From Hsuehochloa calcarea (lineage: Eukaryota > Streptophyta > Magnoliopsida > Poales > Poaceae): a stretch of 64,000 nt of DNA. Positions 45,816 to 57,224 of this stretch are shown here, in pieces; the stretch's first letter is position 1; every line of letters begins with the position of its first letter. The stretch lies in assembly GCA_036346395.1 (NCBI GenBank), contig JAYEVG010000067.1:62001-126000 (forward strand), in the 5' to 3' direction. The position numbers and the translations under genes are program-made. The notes under the pieces were generated by a model. It was not told the origin of the DNA. It made no database searches and worked only from the letters and a program-made list of their open reading frames with translations.

Positions 45816-47130
45816 CTAGCTAGAGAAAAGGCTAGGAAACTCGTCTTTCAACTCTTCCTCGCATTCCCACGTTGCTTCTCCTTCTGAGTGGTTGCTCCAC
45901 TGGACTTTGCAGAAACGAACTATCTTGCTTCTGGTGCGGCGCTCTGCGACATCCAAAATCTTAACAGGCTGCTCTTTATAGGTGAGATCCTCTTTCAGCT
46001 CGATTGATTCTAACGGTGTTTGCTCTTCCAGCACACGGAGATATTTCTTTAACTGAGAGACATGGAAGACATTATGCACTCCTGTTAACGACTGCGGTAG
46101 CTCCAACTGGTAAGCAACTTCTCCACGGCGTTCCAGAATCTTGAACGGTCCTACATACCTCGGGGCAAGCTTCCCTTTGGCATGGAATCTCTTGACACCT
46201 CTGAGCGGAGTAACTCAAAGATACATAAAATCTTCTGGTTCAAAGCTGAGGTCACGGCGATGGTTATCAGCATAACTCTTCTGCCTGGACTGGGCTATCT
46301 TTAATCTTTCTCTGATCATAGCAACTTATTCTTCTGCCTCTTGAATGATATCTGGCCCGAACACCACACGTTCAGCTGTTTCTGACCAATTCAATGGTGT
46401 TCTACAGGCACAGCCATACAAAGCTTCAAATGGTGACATTTGTAAACTAGCTTGATAACTGTTATTGTACGAGAATTCTGCATACGGCAAACTCTTATCC
46501 CAACTGGTAGCATTAGCTAGAGCACAGGCTCTCAACATGTTCTCCAATATCTGGTTCACTCTTTCAGTTTGCCCATCGGTTTGAGGATGATACGCAGTAC
46601 TGAAATTCAGGTGAGTTCCCAGGGCTTCATGCAGACTCTGCCAAAAACGAGAGGTGAACTGAGATCCTCGATCTGACACTATCTTCTTAGGTACACCGTG
46701 CAGACTGATGATTCTCGACATATACAATTCTGCAAAGCGATCTCCTGAGTAAGTGGTTTTGACTGGCAAGAGATGGGCAATCTTAGTCAAACGATCCACT
46801 ACTACCCTAATCGAATCATAACCCGATTGAGTCCTAGGTAAACCGGTAATGAAATCCATGCCGATTTCTTCCCACTTCCATTCTGGGATCTTCAGTGGTT
46901 GTAACAAACCTGCTGGTCTCTGATATTCTGCTTTTACCTTCTAACACACGTCGCACAAGGCAACAAACTTTGCGACGTCTCGTTTTAAGTTTGGCCACCA
47001 AAACTTATTCTTGACATCCTAATACATCTTAGTACTTCCGGGGTGAATCGAATACTTTGGGTCATGGGCTTCCTTTAAAATTAGCTGTCTCAAACCATTA
47101 ATATCTGGTACGCAGATATGTCCATTCACT
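45816..47130 (-). pseudogene. A2 integrase and chromodomain-like C-terminus
   Basis: Frame 46326-46907 holds the integrase core (MDFITGLPRTQSGYDSI, IVSDRGSQFTSRFWQSLHEA, YHPQTDGQTERVNQILENML). Frame 45816-46106 holds the C-terminal part with NVFHVSQLKKYLR and a chromodomain-type end (EATWECEEELKDEFPSLF). Between them (46107-46325) a stop and frame changes occur, and the zinc-finger region at 46908-47130 is broken. It is the cleaner sister of the A1 integrase at 1-1000. Confidence 0.9.
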
Positions 47131-48716
47131 CACAGTATGTCTTGCTCATCTACGGTGAAGTCTTTGAATTTTCCTTCTGCCATCTTCTTCTTGATTTCTG
47201 ATAACTCAGAATCCTTTGGATGTGCATCCCGAATCTGTTTCTCCAGGGTAGACTGCACTTCTAGACTGGCCACAAATCCATCAGATACGACTTCTAGCTT
47301 CAGCTTCTGGAATTCCTCCTGAAGTTCGGAACATAGCTCTTTTGCTTCCATAGCATTGTAGTAGCTCTTCCGACTCAATGCATCTGCAACTACATTGGTT
47401 TTACCGGGATGGTAATGGATTCCAAGATTATAATCCTTTATTAGTTCCAGTCATCTTCTCTGTCTCATGTTCAGATCAGACTAAGTGAAAATGTATTTCA
47501 GACTCTTATGATTAGTGTAAACTTCACAGCGATTACCGATGAGGTAATGACGCCAAATCTTTAAAGCATGCACTACGGCAGCTAATTCCAAATCATAAGT
47601 GGGATAGTTCCCCTTATGAGGCCTTAATTGCCTTGACGCATAAGCCACAGCTCTTCCTTCTTGCATAAGGACACATCCTAATCCTTGATACAAAGCAACA
47701 CAATAGATATCAAAATCCTTGTAAATATCTGGCAGAATTAGCACTGGGGCTGTAGTCAAACGTTTCTTCAATTCCTAAAAACTTTCTTTACAAGCTGGGA
47801 TCCAAGTAAACTTCTTCTCTTTCTTCAACAATTGCGTAAGAGGCTTAGAAATCGTTGAGAATCCTTCAATGAAGCGACGATAGTATCCTGCCATTCCCAA
47901 GAAACTATGAATCTGAGTAACGGTCTTGGGCTGCTCCCAATGCAATACAGTTTTAACTTTTCCAGGGTCAACTGCTACTCCTTCAGCTGTCATCACATGA
48001 CCGAGAAAATCAACTATCTTCTTCCAAAAGTCACACTTACTGAGCTTGGCATACAACTGATGCTCTCTAAGTTTTTCCAGGATTAGCCTCAGATGTTCGG
48101 CATGCTCTTCTTCTGACTTGGAGTATACCAAAATATCATCAATGAACACTACCACAAACTTGTCCAAGTATTCCATGAAAACCTTGTTCATCATGTTCAT
48201 GAAATAGGCAGGGGCATTAGTCAGACCAAAGGACATGACTAGAAATTCATAATGTCCATACTGAGTTGAGAAAGCGGTCTTCGGTATATCTTTATGACAA
48301 ATCTTCAACTGATGGTATCCTGATCACAGATCGATCTTGGAGAACACTCCTGCTCCTTTCATCTGATCGAACAAATCATCAATCCGAGGCAATGGGTACT
48401 TGTTCTTGATGGTGACTTCATTGAGAGAACGATAATCGATGCACATCCTCATGCTTCCATCTTTCTTCTTAACAAACAAGATTGGCACTCCCCATGGCGA
48501 CGAACTAGGTCACACAAAATCTTTCTCCATAAGTTCTTCTATTTGCTTCTTTATCTCCACAAGTTCATCGGTTGTCATCCGATAGGGTCCCTCAGAAATT
48601 GGCGCTGTTCCAAGCACTAGATCGATGAAAAACTCAAAATCACGGTCCGGTGGCATTCCTGGCATTTCTTCCAGAAATACATCTGGATAATATCTTATTA
48701 CAGGTACATCTTCCAA
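47130..48716 (-). pseudogene. A2 reverse transcriptase/RNase H
   Basis: 48510-48716 begins with PGMPPDRDFEFFIDLV and ends LMEKDFV followed by a TGA where related copies have Arg (CGA), a C-to-T change. 47775-48308 continues RT with SFGLTNAPAYFMNMMN and FIDD at 48135-48146. 47481-47771 is RNase H (YCVALYQGLGCVLMQEGRA, THDLELAAVVHALKIW-like) and 47130-47378 is the helical segment upstream of integrase. Four frames, so inactive. Confidence 0.9.
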
Positions 48717-49055
48717 GGAAACTGTTGACTACCAAATGTCTATCGCGCACTGAGGTGGCTAGGAATTCACTTTCCTTCCTGTGGTATCCTCAATTGTTAC
48801 AGCTCTTCGGCCACAATCTAGCACAACTTTGTGCTTGGATAACCAATCCATGCCAAGGATGACATCTATGGTCTGGGGGTTTGGAACTATTAGGTTGGCT
48901 AGAAACTCGACTCCATCTATGAGTTACTTAGCTCCTAAACATCCCACTTTAGAACTTAGCTCTGCTCTAGGCGATAGGACTAACAGAGTATGCTCAAGAT
49001 GCATAACCTCCAAGTTATTCTTAGATGCAAAAACTCCAAATACAAACGAATGCGA
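48717..49055 (-). pseudogene. A2 protease region
   Basis: No long frame. Minus-strand fragments (for example LSSKVGCLGAK at 48924-49145) and the DWL-type segment near 48840 match the A1 protease stretch at 2200-2580. Broken by stops. Confidence 0.6.
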
Positions 49056-49191
49056 TGACCTCCAACACTCTTCTGTCCTCCGAACGGTTGCGCTCAATAT
49101 GCATAAGAACCTCGGCCATGGTCGGAAGAGGAGGAAGCTCCTCATCCGGACCAGCTGACTGGCCTTGGCCGCTACAAGTACGTCCGGCCAT
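49056..49191 (-). pseudogene. A2 gag N-terminal remnant
   Basis: Starts at the ATG complementary to 49189-49191 (MAGRTCSGQGQ..., then PLPTMAEVLMHIERNR), a typical short Tekay-type gag N-terminus, and then passes directly into protease-region sequence. About 1.5-2 kb of gag is absent relative to A1. The N-terminus is unlike that of A1. Confidence 0.75.
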
Positions 49192-49218
49192 CCTATTACA
49201 AGGAAATTGGGTTAGCAA

Positions 49219-49928
49219 TGAAACCCGAAAAGCAAGACCTAAAGAAAGCGAAAAGCTATCGACTAGGGGAATGGAACATCACCCTAAACAAAAGCCAAAA
49301 TAGCAAGTATATGAACTTTAAAAGCTCCCAAAAGGCTCTAAACCAGCAAGGAAAACCCCAAACCAAAGCTCAACTTCCTGACTTAACTAACCCGTATTGA
49401 ATGAACGAGCAATCGGTCAAGAAGACAAAATTTCAGAATGTTACTCTAGGTCCAACACTACTCAAGAGCAAGGTTAAATCAGCAAAATAAGTGTTAGATA
49501 CTTAGCTAACTAGTATCACATCTTACCCTTTTATTCCCAGAAGTGTTAGTTGAGTTAACCTCGTATTTTCTACCATAATTACCAGCTTGAGCTTGCTGCC
49601 CTAAAATGCTTGCTTTCTGTCCTAAAATTCCAGATTTGAATTCCAGCTCCAAACACTTCTATTTTTCGCCAAAAGACAGCCAAGACTTCAAATTTAGAAC
49701 TCTCATAAGTACCCCAAAACCAATTTAACCGATCACAACTATCTTTTAGAAAAGAAGAGAGGAAAACAACTTTTAAAACTCAAATTAGAGCGAGATGAGA
49801 AAGCTAAGATAGGTAAGGAGTAAAATCTGAGAATTTACTTAAGCTTTCAAAACCCATTTGATATTTTGAACTAAGTTTTTCAAAACATCCTAAAGATGAC
49901 CAAGCTAGGGTTACTACGGTCAGTATGG
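49219..49928. other. A2 5' leader
   Basis: AT-rich sequence between the gag start and the PBS, without the extra ORF seen in A1. No gene is seen. Confidence 0.6.
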
Positions 49929-49940
49929 CTCTGATACCAA
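49929..49940 (-). other. A2 primer-binding site (tRNA-iMet)
   Basis: gctctgatacca on the plus strand in the context cagtatggctctgatacca, the same context as A1 (4992-5010), close to the LTR start at 49944. Confidence 0.9.
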
Positions 49941-49943
49941 CTT

Positions 49944-52722
49944 TGTGAGGACCCCGGTTTATTAAGCTTGCAATGCTTAGTCACCAATTGACCCTAGCAT
50001 CACAAATAAAATAATCCGTGTCTTCGAGATATGTATACTTCCCAGAAATGCAGTATACACACCCTTTTACAAAATTCATGCATCAATTCCATTCAAGACA
50101 TGGAACCAAAGCAACACTTAACAAATCAAAAGACATATTAGAGTTATTACAAAAGGGAGGCCGACCGGCCAAAAGTTATACAATTAACTAATTAGACAGC
50201 GGAAGCGAAATGCCATAAGATGGCGATAAACAAAAGAGCTAATTAGTGTGCCTTTACCCACAAGGCAACCAACCGGACCGCCAAGCTAGTCGTCAAACCC
50301 GCAGCATATCTCACAAAAGTGAGGCCCTTGGGGTTCACCTTCCTCCTCTGCAACAAATAGTTAAGCAAAGCAAATGAGTACAATAATTGTACTCCGCAAG
50401 ACTTACGTGTAGAGTAACAGACCTATACATAGCTACATGTAAGCTTATTTAAGTGGAGGTTGTATGTTTCATTTTCAGCACAAAGCAATATTTATTTGCA
50501 ATAATGTAGTACCTTTAAAAGCAAGTTTACAATCTATTTTTATTGTTCAAATAACAGCAAATGACAACCTAATAACAATAAATAGATGACAACAACATCC
50601 TGGAAGTGACTAACCCAATAGTCACCACAACAATAGTATGAATTACCCATTCATACCACCCATATCAAGTTTTAATTAAAGGTTGCAGTCTAACTCTTGG
50701 AAGACCTCTCCAAGCATGTCCATAACCTAGGACGAGGCTATTCGAATAGATTTTAACCCTGCAGGGGTGTACTAATGTACCCACACGTCAGACCGCCCTT
50801 TTGCCATGCAATAGAGCACACTTCCTTAGGTATGCCGGCAAGGCTAAGTTCTACGAGATATTTCCAATGGATGATGCTAATTACGAGCCGCAACCCACGA
50901 AGAGAAGGATACATTAGCCAGCTTATAGCTGATCTACTAATGCTCCCCTCCTATCACAACATAATTTTTTTAACACCCACCAACCAGCTCATAATTAACA
51001 CCTCCCAAAGTACTAAGTCAAGAGAGGTCCCATATCCCTCTCGCGTGGTTAGCACGCAATATTGCTTGGTTTAGTGTAACAAGATGTTCGGTCCTTGTTG
51101 ACTTAGGCACCATTCCATTCACACCAAAAGATCACACCAATATGCCCAAGTCCAAATCAGTTCTCATTTTTAGTTTTTGACTTTACAAATTAACAAAGCA
51201 CAAGTGCTGGACATAATGGAATAATAAATAGATTTGTGTGATCAAGATCATCGACTAAGTCGATGAACGCCCAAAACTACCGATAGCTAAGCATGTCTAA
51301 GCAATATTAACCCATAATCTACTAAGTGACAAGAGCTCATCCAACGAACTCCAATCACAAAAAATAACCTAGGCTCAGGTAGTAGAGGAATATCATTTAC
51401 CTACAGATTATGCAACTATAGGATCCACTAATCAAACCATAATTTAACAACAAAATAGCAATGCATACATACAAGTTGCAAACAAGATATTAGGCTTGAA
51501 AATAATAGGATTAACATGATCAAACTGCTTGCCTTGATGAAGTTGCTTGTTAAGTTGCTGAGGATCACTCTCGTTAGCAATGTGCTCGTCGGAACCTAAC
51601 GAAAGAAGTCGAAAGCATAATAAGAACGAATAATACCGACAAGACCCAAAAATTCAAAGTCATCCAAAAATCATGAAAAATTCACAGAAGGTAGATCATG
51701 ATTATGGTGAATTTATAAATAAGAATCAATTGATTTTGATGCTCTATACAAAAGTTATGACAGTTTGAAAGTCAGTTTTCCAGAAAATCCAAATAAATTA
51801 GAATATATCACTGTTCACCGCATCTAAAACTTTCGATAAATTTTCTGGAGTAGTGATGGACATGAGGATTATAAAAATGGATAGAGAATATTATTACATG
51901 ACTAAAATAATTTGGTCACCTCATTTGGAGTTTTTATGAATTAGTTATGAATTTTCAAAGTTATTAGCAATTTATAATGTATTAATAATTCAATTTTGGA
52001 GCACTCTCCACAAAATATGTTTTCTGAGATAGGGACAAGGTTGAAACCTATTTTATAATAAATTTAATTAAAAATGAAAAATAACAAAAGTGGTTTCACT
52101 ATTTTTGGAGCTAAAATGAATTAGTTATGTATTTTTGAAGATAATTGTATTTTTCAGTTAACAAATAAATCATTTCGGGATTTTAATTGTACTGAAATAC
52201 TTTTCTTACCAATCCTATTCTAGCCGCAAGTCACTTACAGGCGGGACCCCCGGTCAGTAGTTGACTGGGTCAACTTTGACCCAACCCCGCCGAGAAATGA
52301 CGTCGAAGGCGTACTTCGAAAATACGCCTTCTGATTACAAATATGTACTTTCGGTTTCAGTGTATAAGGATTACATTTTTCTTAAGGGCAAACGTACCAG
52401 TTAAGTTTACGCTATCATTTAACCGGCCATGGGGCCTACCTGTCATAGGCCCAAGTGAAGTCATTAATGCGTTAATCAGTGGATTTTCTGACAATCTGCA
52501 CTTAAATGCTAATCACCGAGTTAGCCTAATTACGAGCTACAGTGAATGTCAGTTTTCCGACAAACAGAGCAGCGCCTCCCGCTCGCTTTGCCAGTGGCTC
52601 GCCGGCGCGGTGGCAGCGGTGCGGCGGCGGTAAGGACCAAAATGGAACCAGGGCGGCGAGTCGAACCGAATGGTGGTGATGTCTTGGCCAGAGCTGGTCG
52701 GCGGCGATCGGGAGGCCGTGTG
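49944..52722 (-). repeat. A2 5' LTR of a second family (TGTGAGG type), right end missing
   Basis: Begins TGTGAGGACCCCGG at the PBS. It shares layout but little sequence with the TGTCGGG LTRs: an anchor gagtacaataattgtactccgcaag at about 50385 and gcatgtccataacctaggac near 50718 have counterparts at 27240 and 27530. The GC-rich end at about 52540-52720 is the expected U3 side. No CA end or target copy is found before copia gag sequence begins at 52723. A fragment of this family may lie at 9557. Confidence 0.7.
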
Positions 52723-53507
52723 GCAAGTCACGGGACCTCCTCTCTTTTTGTTTCTTATATTGTTATATGCCCGTGTGGCTTTTCTGACTATGAGGGCTAA
52801 CTCGGCCTCAGGAAGACTCTCAAACTCCTCTTCATGGATTGCAGATAAACCAGCAAGCGAAAATCCACAAGAAGACTCAGAAGACCCATCGAAGCTCTCT
52901 TGGCGGTGCGCTACCAAGGCCATGTTTTCCTTCTTGGGATGATCAATCCTCTTGATCTCATGAGTCTTGAGCTTGCTATAGAGCAGCTCCAAAGTCGGAT
53001 CAGAGAGGTTGACGTTCTCCTCAATGGCGATAGCCTTTATCTCCCACTCCTTGGTGTTGATTGCAGCCAAGAGGTGGGTGGCATTTTCGATTGAGAATAT
53101 TCAATTCCAACGACTTTCATCGATTAATCACTTTGTTAAAGCGTGAAAATGTCATCGATGCTCTCTCGGGACGCATCTCGAATTTGTTATATTCACGCTT
53201 ATAGGTATCAGCGTACTTTCTTGATTTGGGACGAACCTCATGGTAGGTTTCGAGGGTGTTCCAAATCTCGTGCGTGATCTCAAGATTGCAAATTCGATCA
53301 TACTCCTGTCTACCAAGCCCACCATATAAGAGGTTCTTTGCCTTATTGTTGTTAGCCAAGAGGGTCATTGCCGGCCGTAACAACCGGGAAGAACAGCGGG
53401 GCTCAAACAACCTCCCATATAGCTTGTCCTTTGCTCTCAAGGAAGACTGCATGCGATTCTTCCAATACCTGATCGTGCCCATCGAAGATATGCGGCTTGG
53501 TGGAGTA
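52723..53507 (-). pseudogene. copia gag, truncated at the zinc knuckle
   Basis: Minus strand, 53117-53482 and 52723-53070: YWKNRMQSSLRAKDKLYGR, then AKNLLYGGLGRQEYDRICNL, TFSRFNKVINR, and ESLPEAELALIVRKATRAYN followed by a basic KKRGGPVTC, where a CCHC knuckle should begin. This is the Ty1/copia gag (UBN2-type) fold. A frame break lies at about 53070-53117. The start codons lie on the far side of the solo LTR (about 55160-55152). The 3' part of the element is missing at 52722. Confidence 0.85.
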
Positions 53508-53512
53508 CTTAT

Positions 53513-55146
53513 TGAAGGACCGAAATGGCAACAGAGGGGGGGTGAATGGTGCCTTCAAATTAAGAACTCCCCTTTAATGTATTTAAACAAGATCTACAAA
53601 ACCCTCTCAAGAAGAGTAAAACAAAATCGAGAGAACTAAAAGCAGGTTTGATCATTACATCAAAAATCGGAAGTTCGATTCTACGTGATAGTTAGGGATT
53701 AGTGCGGAAGTTCGCTGCGGCGATTCCGCACGTGGACAATCGGAAGTTCGATTGTCCCGGCCAAGAAACGATCTTGCTCGGGTTTTCCCAAAAATTCGAA
53801 ATACTAAATCTTGAGTGCTCTTCTCTGGTCAAGTTTCACAGGACATCATCCTAAGCAACATCTTGACCTCATGGAGAAGAATCGCAAACAAAGATTCAAC
53901 AATCAAGCCAAAATCGGATTTCTTGAAGAAGGGGCAAAAAGACCAAAACCCACGATAGACAAGATTCTTCTGATTCTTAGTTCATGAAACTTTGAGGATA
54001 CATTAGCAATATCAAAACGACTCTAGATATCAAGTTTCAAGCTATTTCATAGGACGAATCAAAAGATACATCAAAATCTAAATATTCAACAAGAACAGGA
54101 AGGGAATAAGAGAGGCACAAACTAGTAATCAAAAACCTCAGAGTTTCATTGATAAAGATCAAAAGATTACAGAGGAAACACAGAGGAATGATTACAAGGA
54201 TTTTCAGTTCATTCTCTCCAAACCAACATCCTCTCAAAAAGCAAAACAAAACCTTTAGCTAGAGCTAACCCTAATTTTCTCTCTCTCAAAGTCTAACCCT
54301 AACAACAGGGGTTCAGCTCTATTTATAGCCTTTGCTTAATGGGCCTCCAACCCATTAAGCCCGCTACACCCGAACGGAACCGCCTCCACTTGTGCCGCTT
54401 TGCGAAAATACCGTTTCGCCCCTTGCACACCTTCTGGAAGCCTCCCGTACGCCTTGCTGTCCTTGACACGCAACCACCTCAAGATTCACGCCGTCTTCGA
54501 CACATCCCGACCGTTCTGACCTCAACGCCGCCTGCGCCTAGTCCGATCACCTCGTGTCTCGCCACGACTTCGTCTCGATGTCCTGCAGTCAACACAGACA
54601 AAAACACATCACATAGCATTGCACAATATCATAGCATCAACATTTGTATAAGACTCAATATAAGACTCAAACTCATACAAAATCAAAATCACAAATTATC
54701 CTTCTCTGCACAGTTCTGGACACAATCGGAAGTTCCGCACTTACCACAGCGGAAGTTCCGATTTCCGGAACGTCCGCACTTGTCAGGATTATCGGAAGTT
54801 CCGCGCTTAACATTGCGGAACTTCCGATCTTCGGAACATCCGCCTTTCCAATTTTTCAAATCCGATTATCGTCTCAGAGGCACACTCAACGTCAGTATTA
54901 TCGGACACTCGCTATTCCCAGTGCGGAAGTTCGATTTCCTCACGAACTCAAAACCCAGGTTAATCGGAAGTTCCTATTTCCAACGCCGGAGTTCCCATTA
55001 TCGGAACTTCGCGACATACAATGTAGTTCCGATTATCTGTTTCAAAGACGTAAAAGCACCCAAACCGAAAAACTCAACTTTCAAACATTTAACAAGCTGT
55101 CAAATACTCATCACTCAGAATGGAGGACCTCTCACATGGTCTCTCA
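53513..55146 (-). repeat. solo copia LTR (1634 bp) in gag codons (TSD CTTAT)
   Basis: TGAAGGACCG ... GGTCTCTCA with CTTAT on both sides (53508-53512 and 55147-55151). The plus-strand start gaccgaaatgg...gagggggggtgaatgg matches the PBS-side end of the LTR at 55214. It contains about ten copies of cggaagttc(c)g/cggaacttccg in two clusters (53668-53750 and 54720-55010). Plus-strand frames such as 54339-55178 come from this repeat-rich sequence. Confidence 0.9.
54320..54327 (-). promoter_or_regulatory. TATA box of the solo copia LTR
   Basis: The minus strand reads GGCTATAAATAGAG, a good plant TATA box between the two palindrome clusters; transcription would run leftwards. Confidence 0.55.
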
Positions 55147-55199
55147 CTTATCCATCGCCAAGTTCAGTGACCGGTTAAGATCAAGATTGAACTAACCGG

Positions 55200-55211
55200 G
55201 CTCTGATACCA
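55200..55211 (-). other. copia primer-binding site (tRNA-iMet)
   Basis: gctctgatacca on the plus strand, two bases from the LTR at 55214. It primes the gag-bearing copy on its left. Confidence 0.9.
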
Positions 55212-55213
55212 CT

Positions 55214-57224
55214 TGTTGGACCGAAAAGGCGACTAGAGGGGGGGTGAATAGGAGCACGCTCACTTTTTCAACCAAGATCAGATTCAATACAAATTTTACT
55301 CCAACAGCTATAGAACCTATGAAGATCGATATACCAGTACGGCGGAAGACTAGGATTGAATCCAATCAAAACCCCGAAGCAAAACAACCAAAATCAACCA
55401 AAACTTAATTTCCTAAGTGTAGGGCGGTCTGACCTCTATCTAATGGAGGTTTGACCGGTCCATGGGTGGTCTAACCTCTGTGTAGGGGCGGTCTGACCTC
55501 CAGCCTGATGAACAGTGAAATCAGCCCGAAAAACGAAGTTGCAAATAGGTCCAACTTTTGATCTACAACTCCAAACTTCATGAAACTTGGAACACACCTT
55601 CTCTAGGATGTCGGGAACCTATTCCAATTGAAGATCGTGAAGATCCATGGAAAAGTTATGACCTTTCTTCGTTTGAGAGGAGGATGGTTCAAAATCGAGT
55701 CAAAACAAAAACTAGATCCAAAAACTTGCTCGTGGGTGATTGATGATCAAGATGATCCTAGATGTGTTCCCACATGTCACACCAAGCTAGATCATGTGAA
55801 TAAATCAATCAAAAACATGTGAATCAAAGAAAGACTCAAAATCACCAAATAGAGATAAGAAAAGCAAAGAGACACATCTTTGATAAAACTTTCTTTGGAT
55901 TGATTTGATAGGGTTTGGGTTTACAGCCACTCCATCAATGGAGGACAAAGCTCAATCCAAGAGCACGAAATCAAATCAAAACTCTCTAGAACCCTAACCT
56001 CCACTAATCCTCTCCCTAAGCCAAACTAGGGTTTCAACAATGATGAAAGGGTTAAAAGAGGTGCAGCCACCTCCTCCTCTATTTATAGTGGAGACTTAGA
56101 CCTTCTAGAAGTTTTAACTTAAATGGGCTCCCGTTAAGGCCCAACACAAACGGGTCACACACGCACGCATTTTAAAGCGCCGTCTTCAACACCTCTTGAC
56201 CTAAACCGCTTCTCTTTGCGTCGTCTTGCGCCGCGGGTAGGCAAAAGGTCACCTGGGTGGTATTTGGTAAGATTACCAAAATACCCCTTCTCGGTCCTTC
56301 TCTGAAGACCGAGTCCATCTGCGCGAAGCACTTTGCATGCTCCGCCACGTATAGGTTGATCAACGGCTCTCTCCGTGTCGGCAAGTCTCTCCCATCCGGC
56401 TCCCACCGAAACCACCATGGCACTTGCACCGACTCCCGCACCGCTTGATCAAACCAGTCGCACCGAACTGTCTGTTCGGTCATCCTTGTCCATTCTGCAC
56501 CATACTTGATTTCATTGACCTCACCCGGCATCGTCGATCGTTCTGGACCTCAGCTCTCCAAGCCTAGTCCCGATCATCCTCGCCGTTGACCGTCGTTGAC
56601 CACCAAGCAACCTGCACAACAATAGACAAGCAAATCGAATCCGAGAACAAGTTCTTCACAACTTGACCCACGTTAGTCATAACATGCATCATGCAACACA
56701 TATGCACTGAAACTCACGACTTTGACCTAACCAACGAACAACGCCGCCACGAAGGCCGACGTTCAAGTGACAACCGGTCAGACCGCCCCTCGGGGCGGTC
56801 GATCGCGGCCTTGCTTGGTCGGACCGCCAGCCATAGGCCGGTCCGACCGCCCGAAAGGACTTAGCCGATTTTCAACCCCTGAAAATCCGAAACCTACTGG
56901 AAACTTTAAACCAATAGAACTTTTGACTGGTGACTCCAAAAATTATGGGACCAAGAGCAATGAGATCCCCTCACTTGCCTACACCCTCTAGTTTTGGCCC
57001 ACTGCTCGACCATTTTAGTTCTGGCGGTCGATCGCCGCACATGGCGATCCGACCGATTTGGGACCGGTCGGACCGCCATGCTATGGCCGGTCGGACCGCC
57101 CCTGTCCAGAATGCCTGAACAGTTCTGAAACTTTGTCGAAAACCCGTGAAACGACAAACCGTTAACGCCATTGCCAATTGTCACATCATCCTAAGATCTG
57201 GAGTATATCCCCATGATATCCACA
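55214..57224 (-). repeat. copia LTR (2011 bp) shared by two tandem element bodies
   Basis: TGTTGGACCGAAAAGG ... GATATCCACA. On its left is a PBS and gag, on its right a polypurine tract and pol, so in element sense it is the 3' LTR of one copy and the 5' LTR of the next. It contains gcggtctgacc/ccggtcggaccgcc repeats (55420-55500, 56770-56850, 57020-57100). The LTR at 62476 is the same family in inverse orientation. Confidence 0.88.
56080..56087 (-). promoter_or_regulatory. TATA box of the shared copia LTR
   Basis: The minus strand reads CCACTATAAATAGAGG, matching the plus-strand TATA at 63417 in the inverse copy. Confidence 0.6.

Larger units (their letters stand above)
43416..52722 (-). 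mobile_element. Ty3/gypsy element A2, chimeric LTRs, gag deleted, 5' LTR truncated
   Basis: Minus-strand order: 5' LTR of the TGTGAGG type (about 52722 to 49944), PBS, gag N-terminus, protease, RT, RNase H, integrase, PPT, 3' LTR of the TGTCTGG type (45768 to 43416). Both LTR edges are correct for their positions (PBS on one, PPT on the other), yet they belong to different LTR families. Most of gag is missing at about 49055. The right end is replaced by copia gag sequence at 52723. Confidence 0.82.

Noticed and set aside
53660..55030. CRISPR-like spaced repeats
   Set aside because: The cggaagttc repeats are about 11 bp, irregularly spaced, in both orientations and inside an LTR of a plant retrotransposon.
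55112..55112. Alternative solo LTR end at CTCATCA near 55112
   Set aside because: It has TG..CA ends but no target duplication; the end at 55146 gives a perfect CTTAT on both sides and leaves a gag start in the flanking sequence.
54339..55195. 279- and 183-codon plus-strand ORFs
   Set aside because: They arise from palindromic cggaagttcc repeats in the solo copia LTR, antisense to its promoter; no domain is seen.
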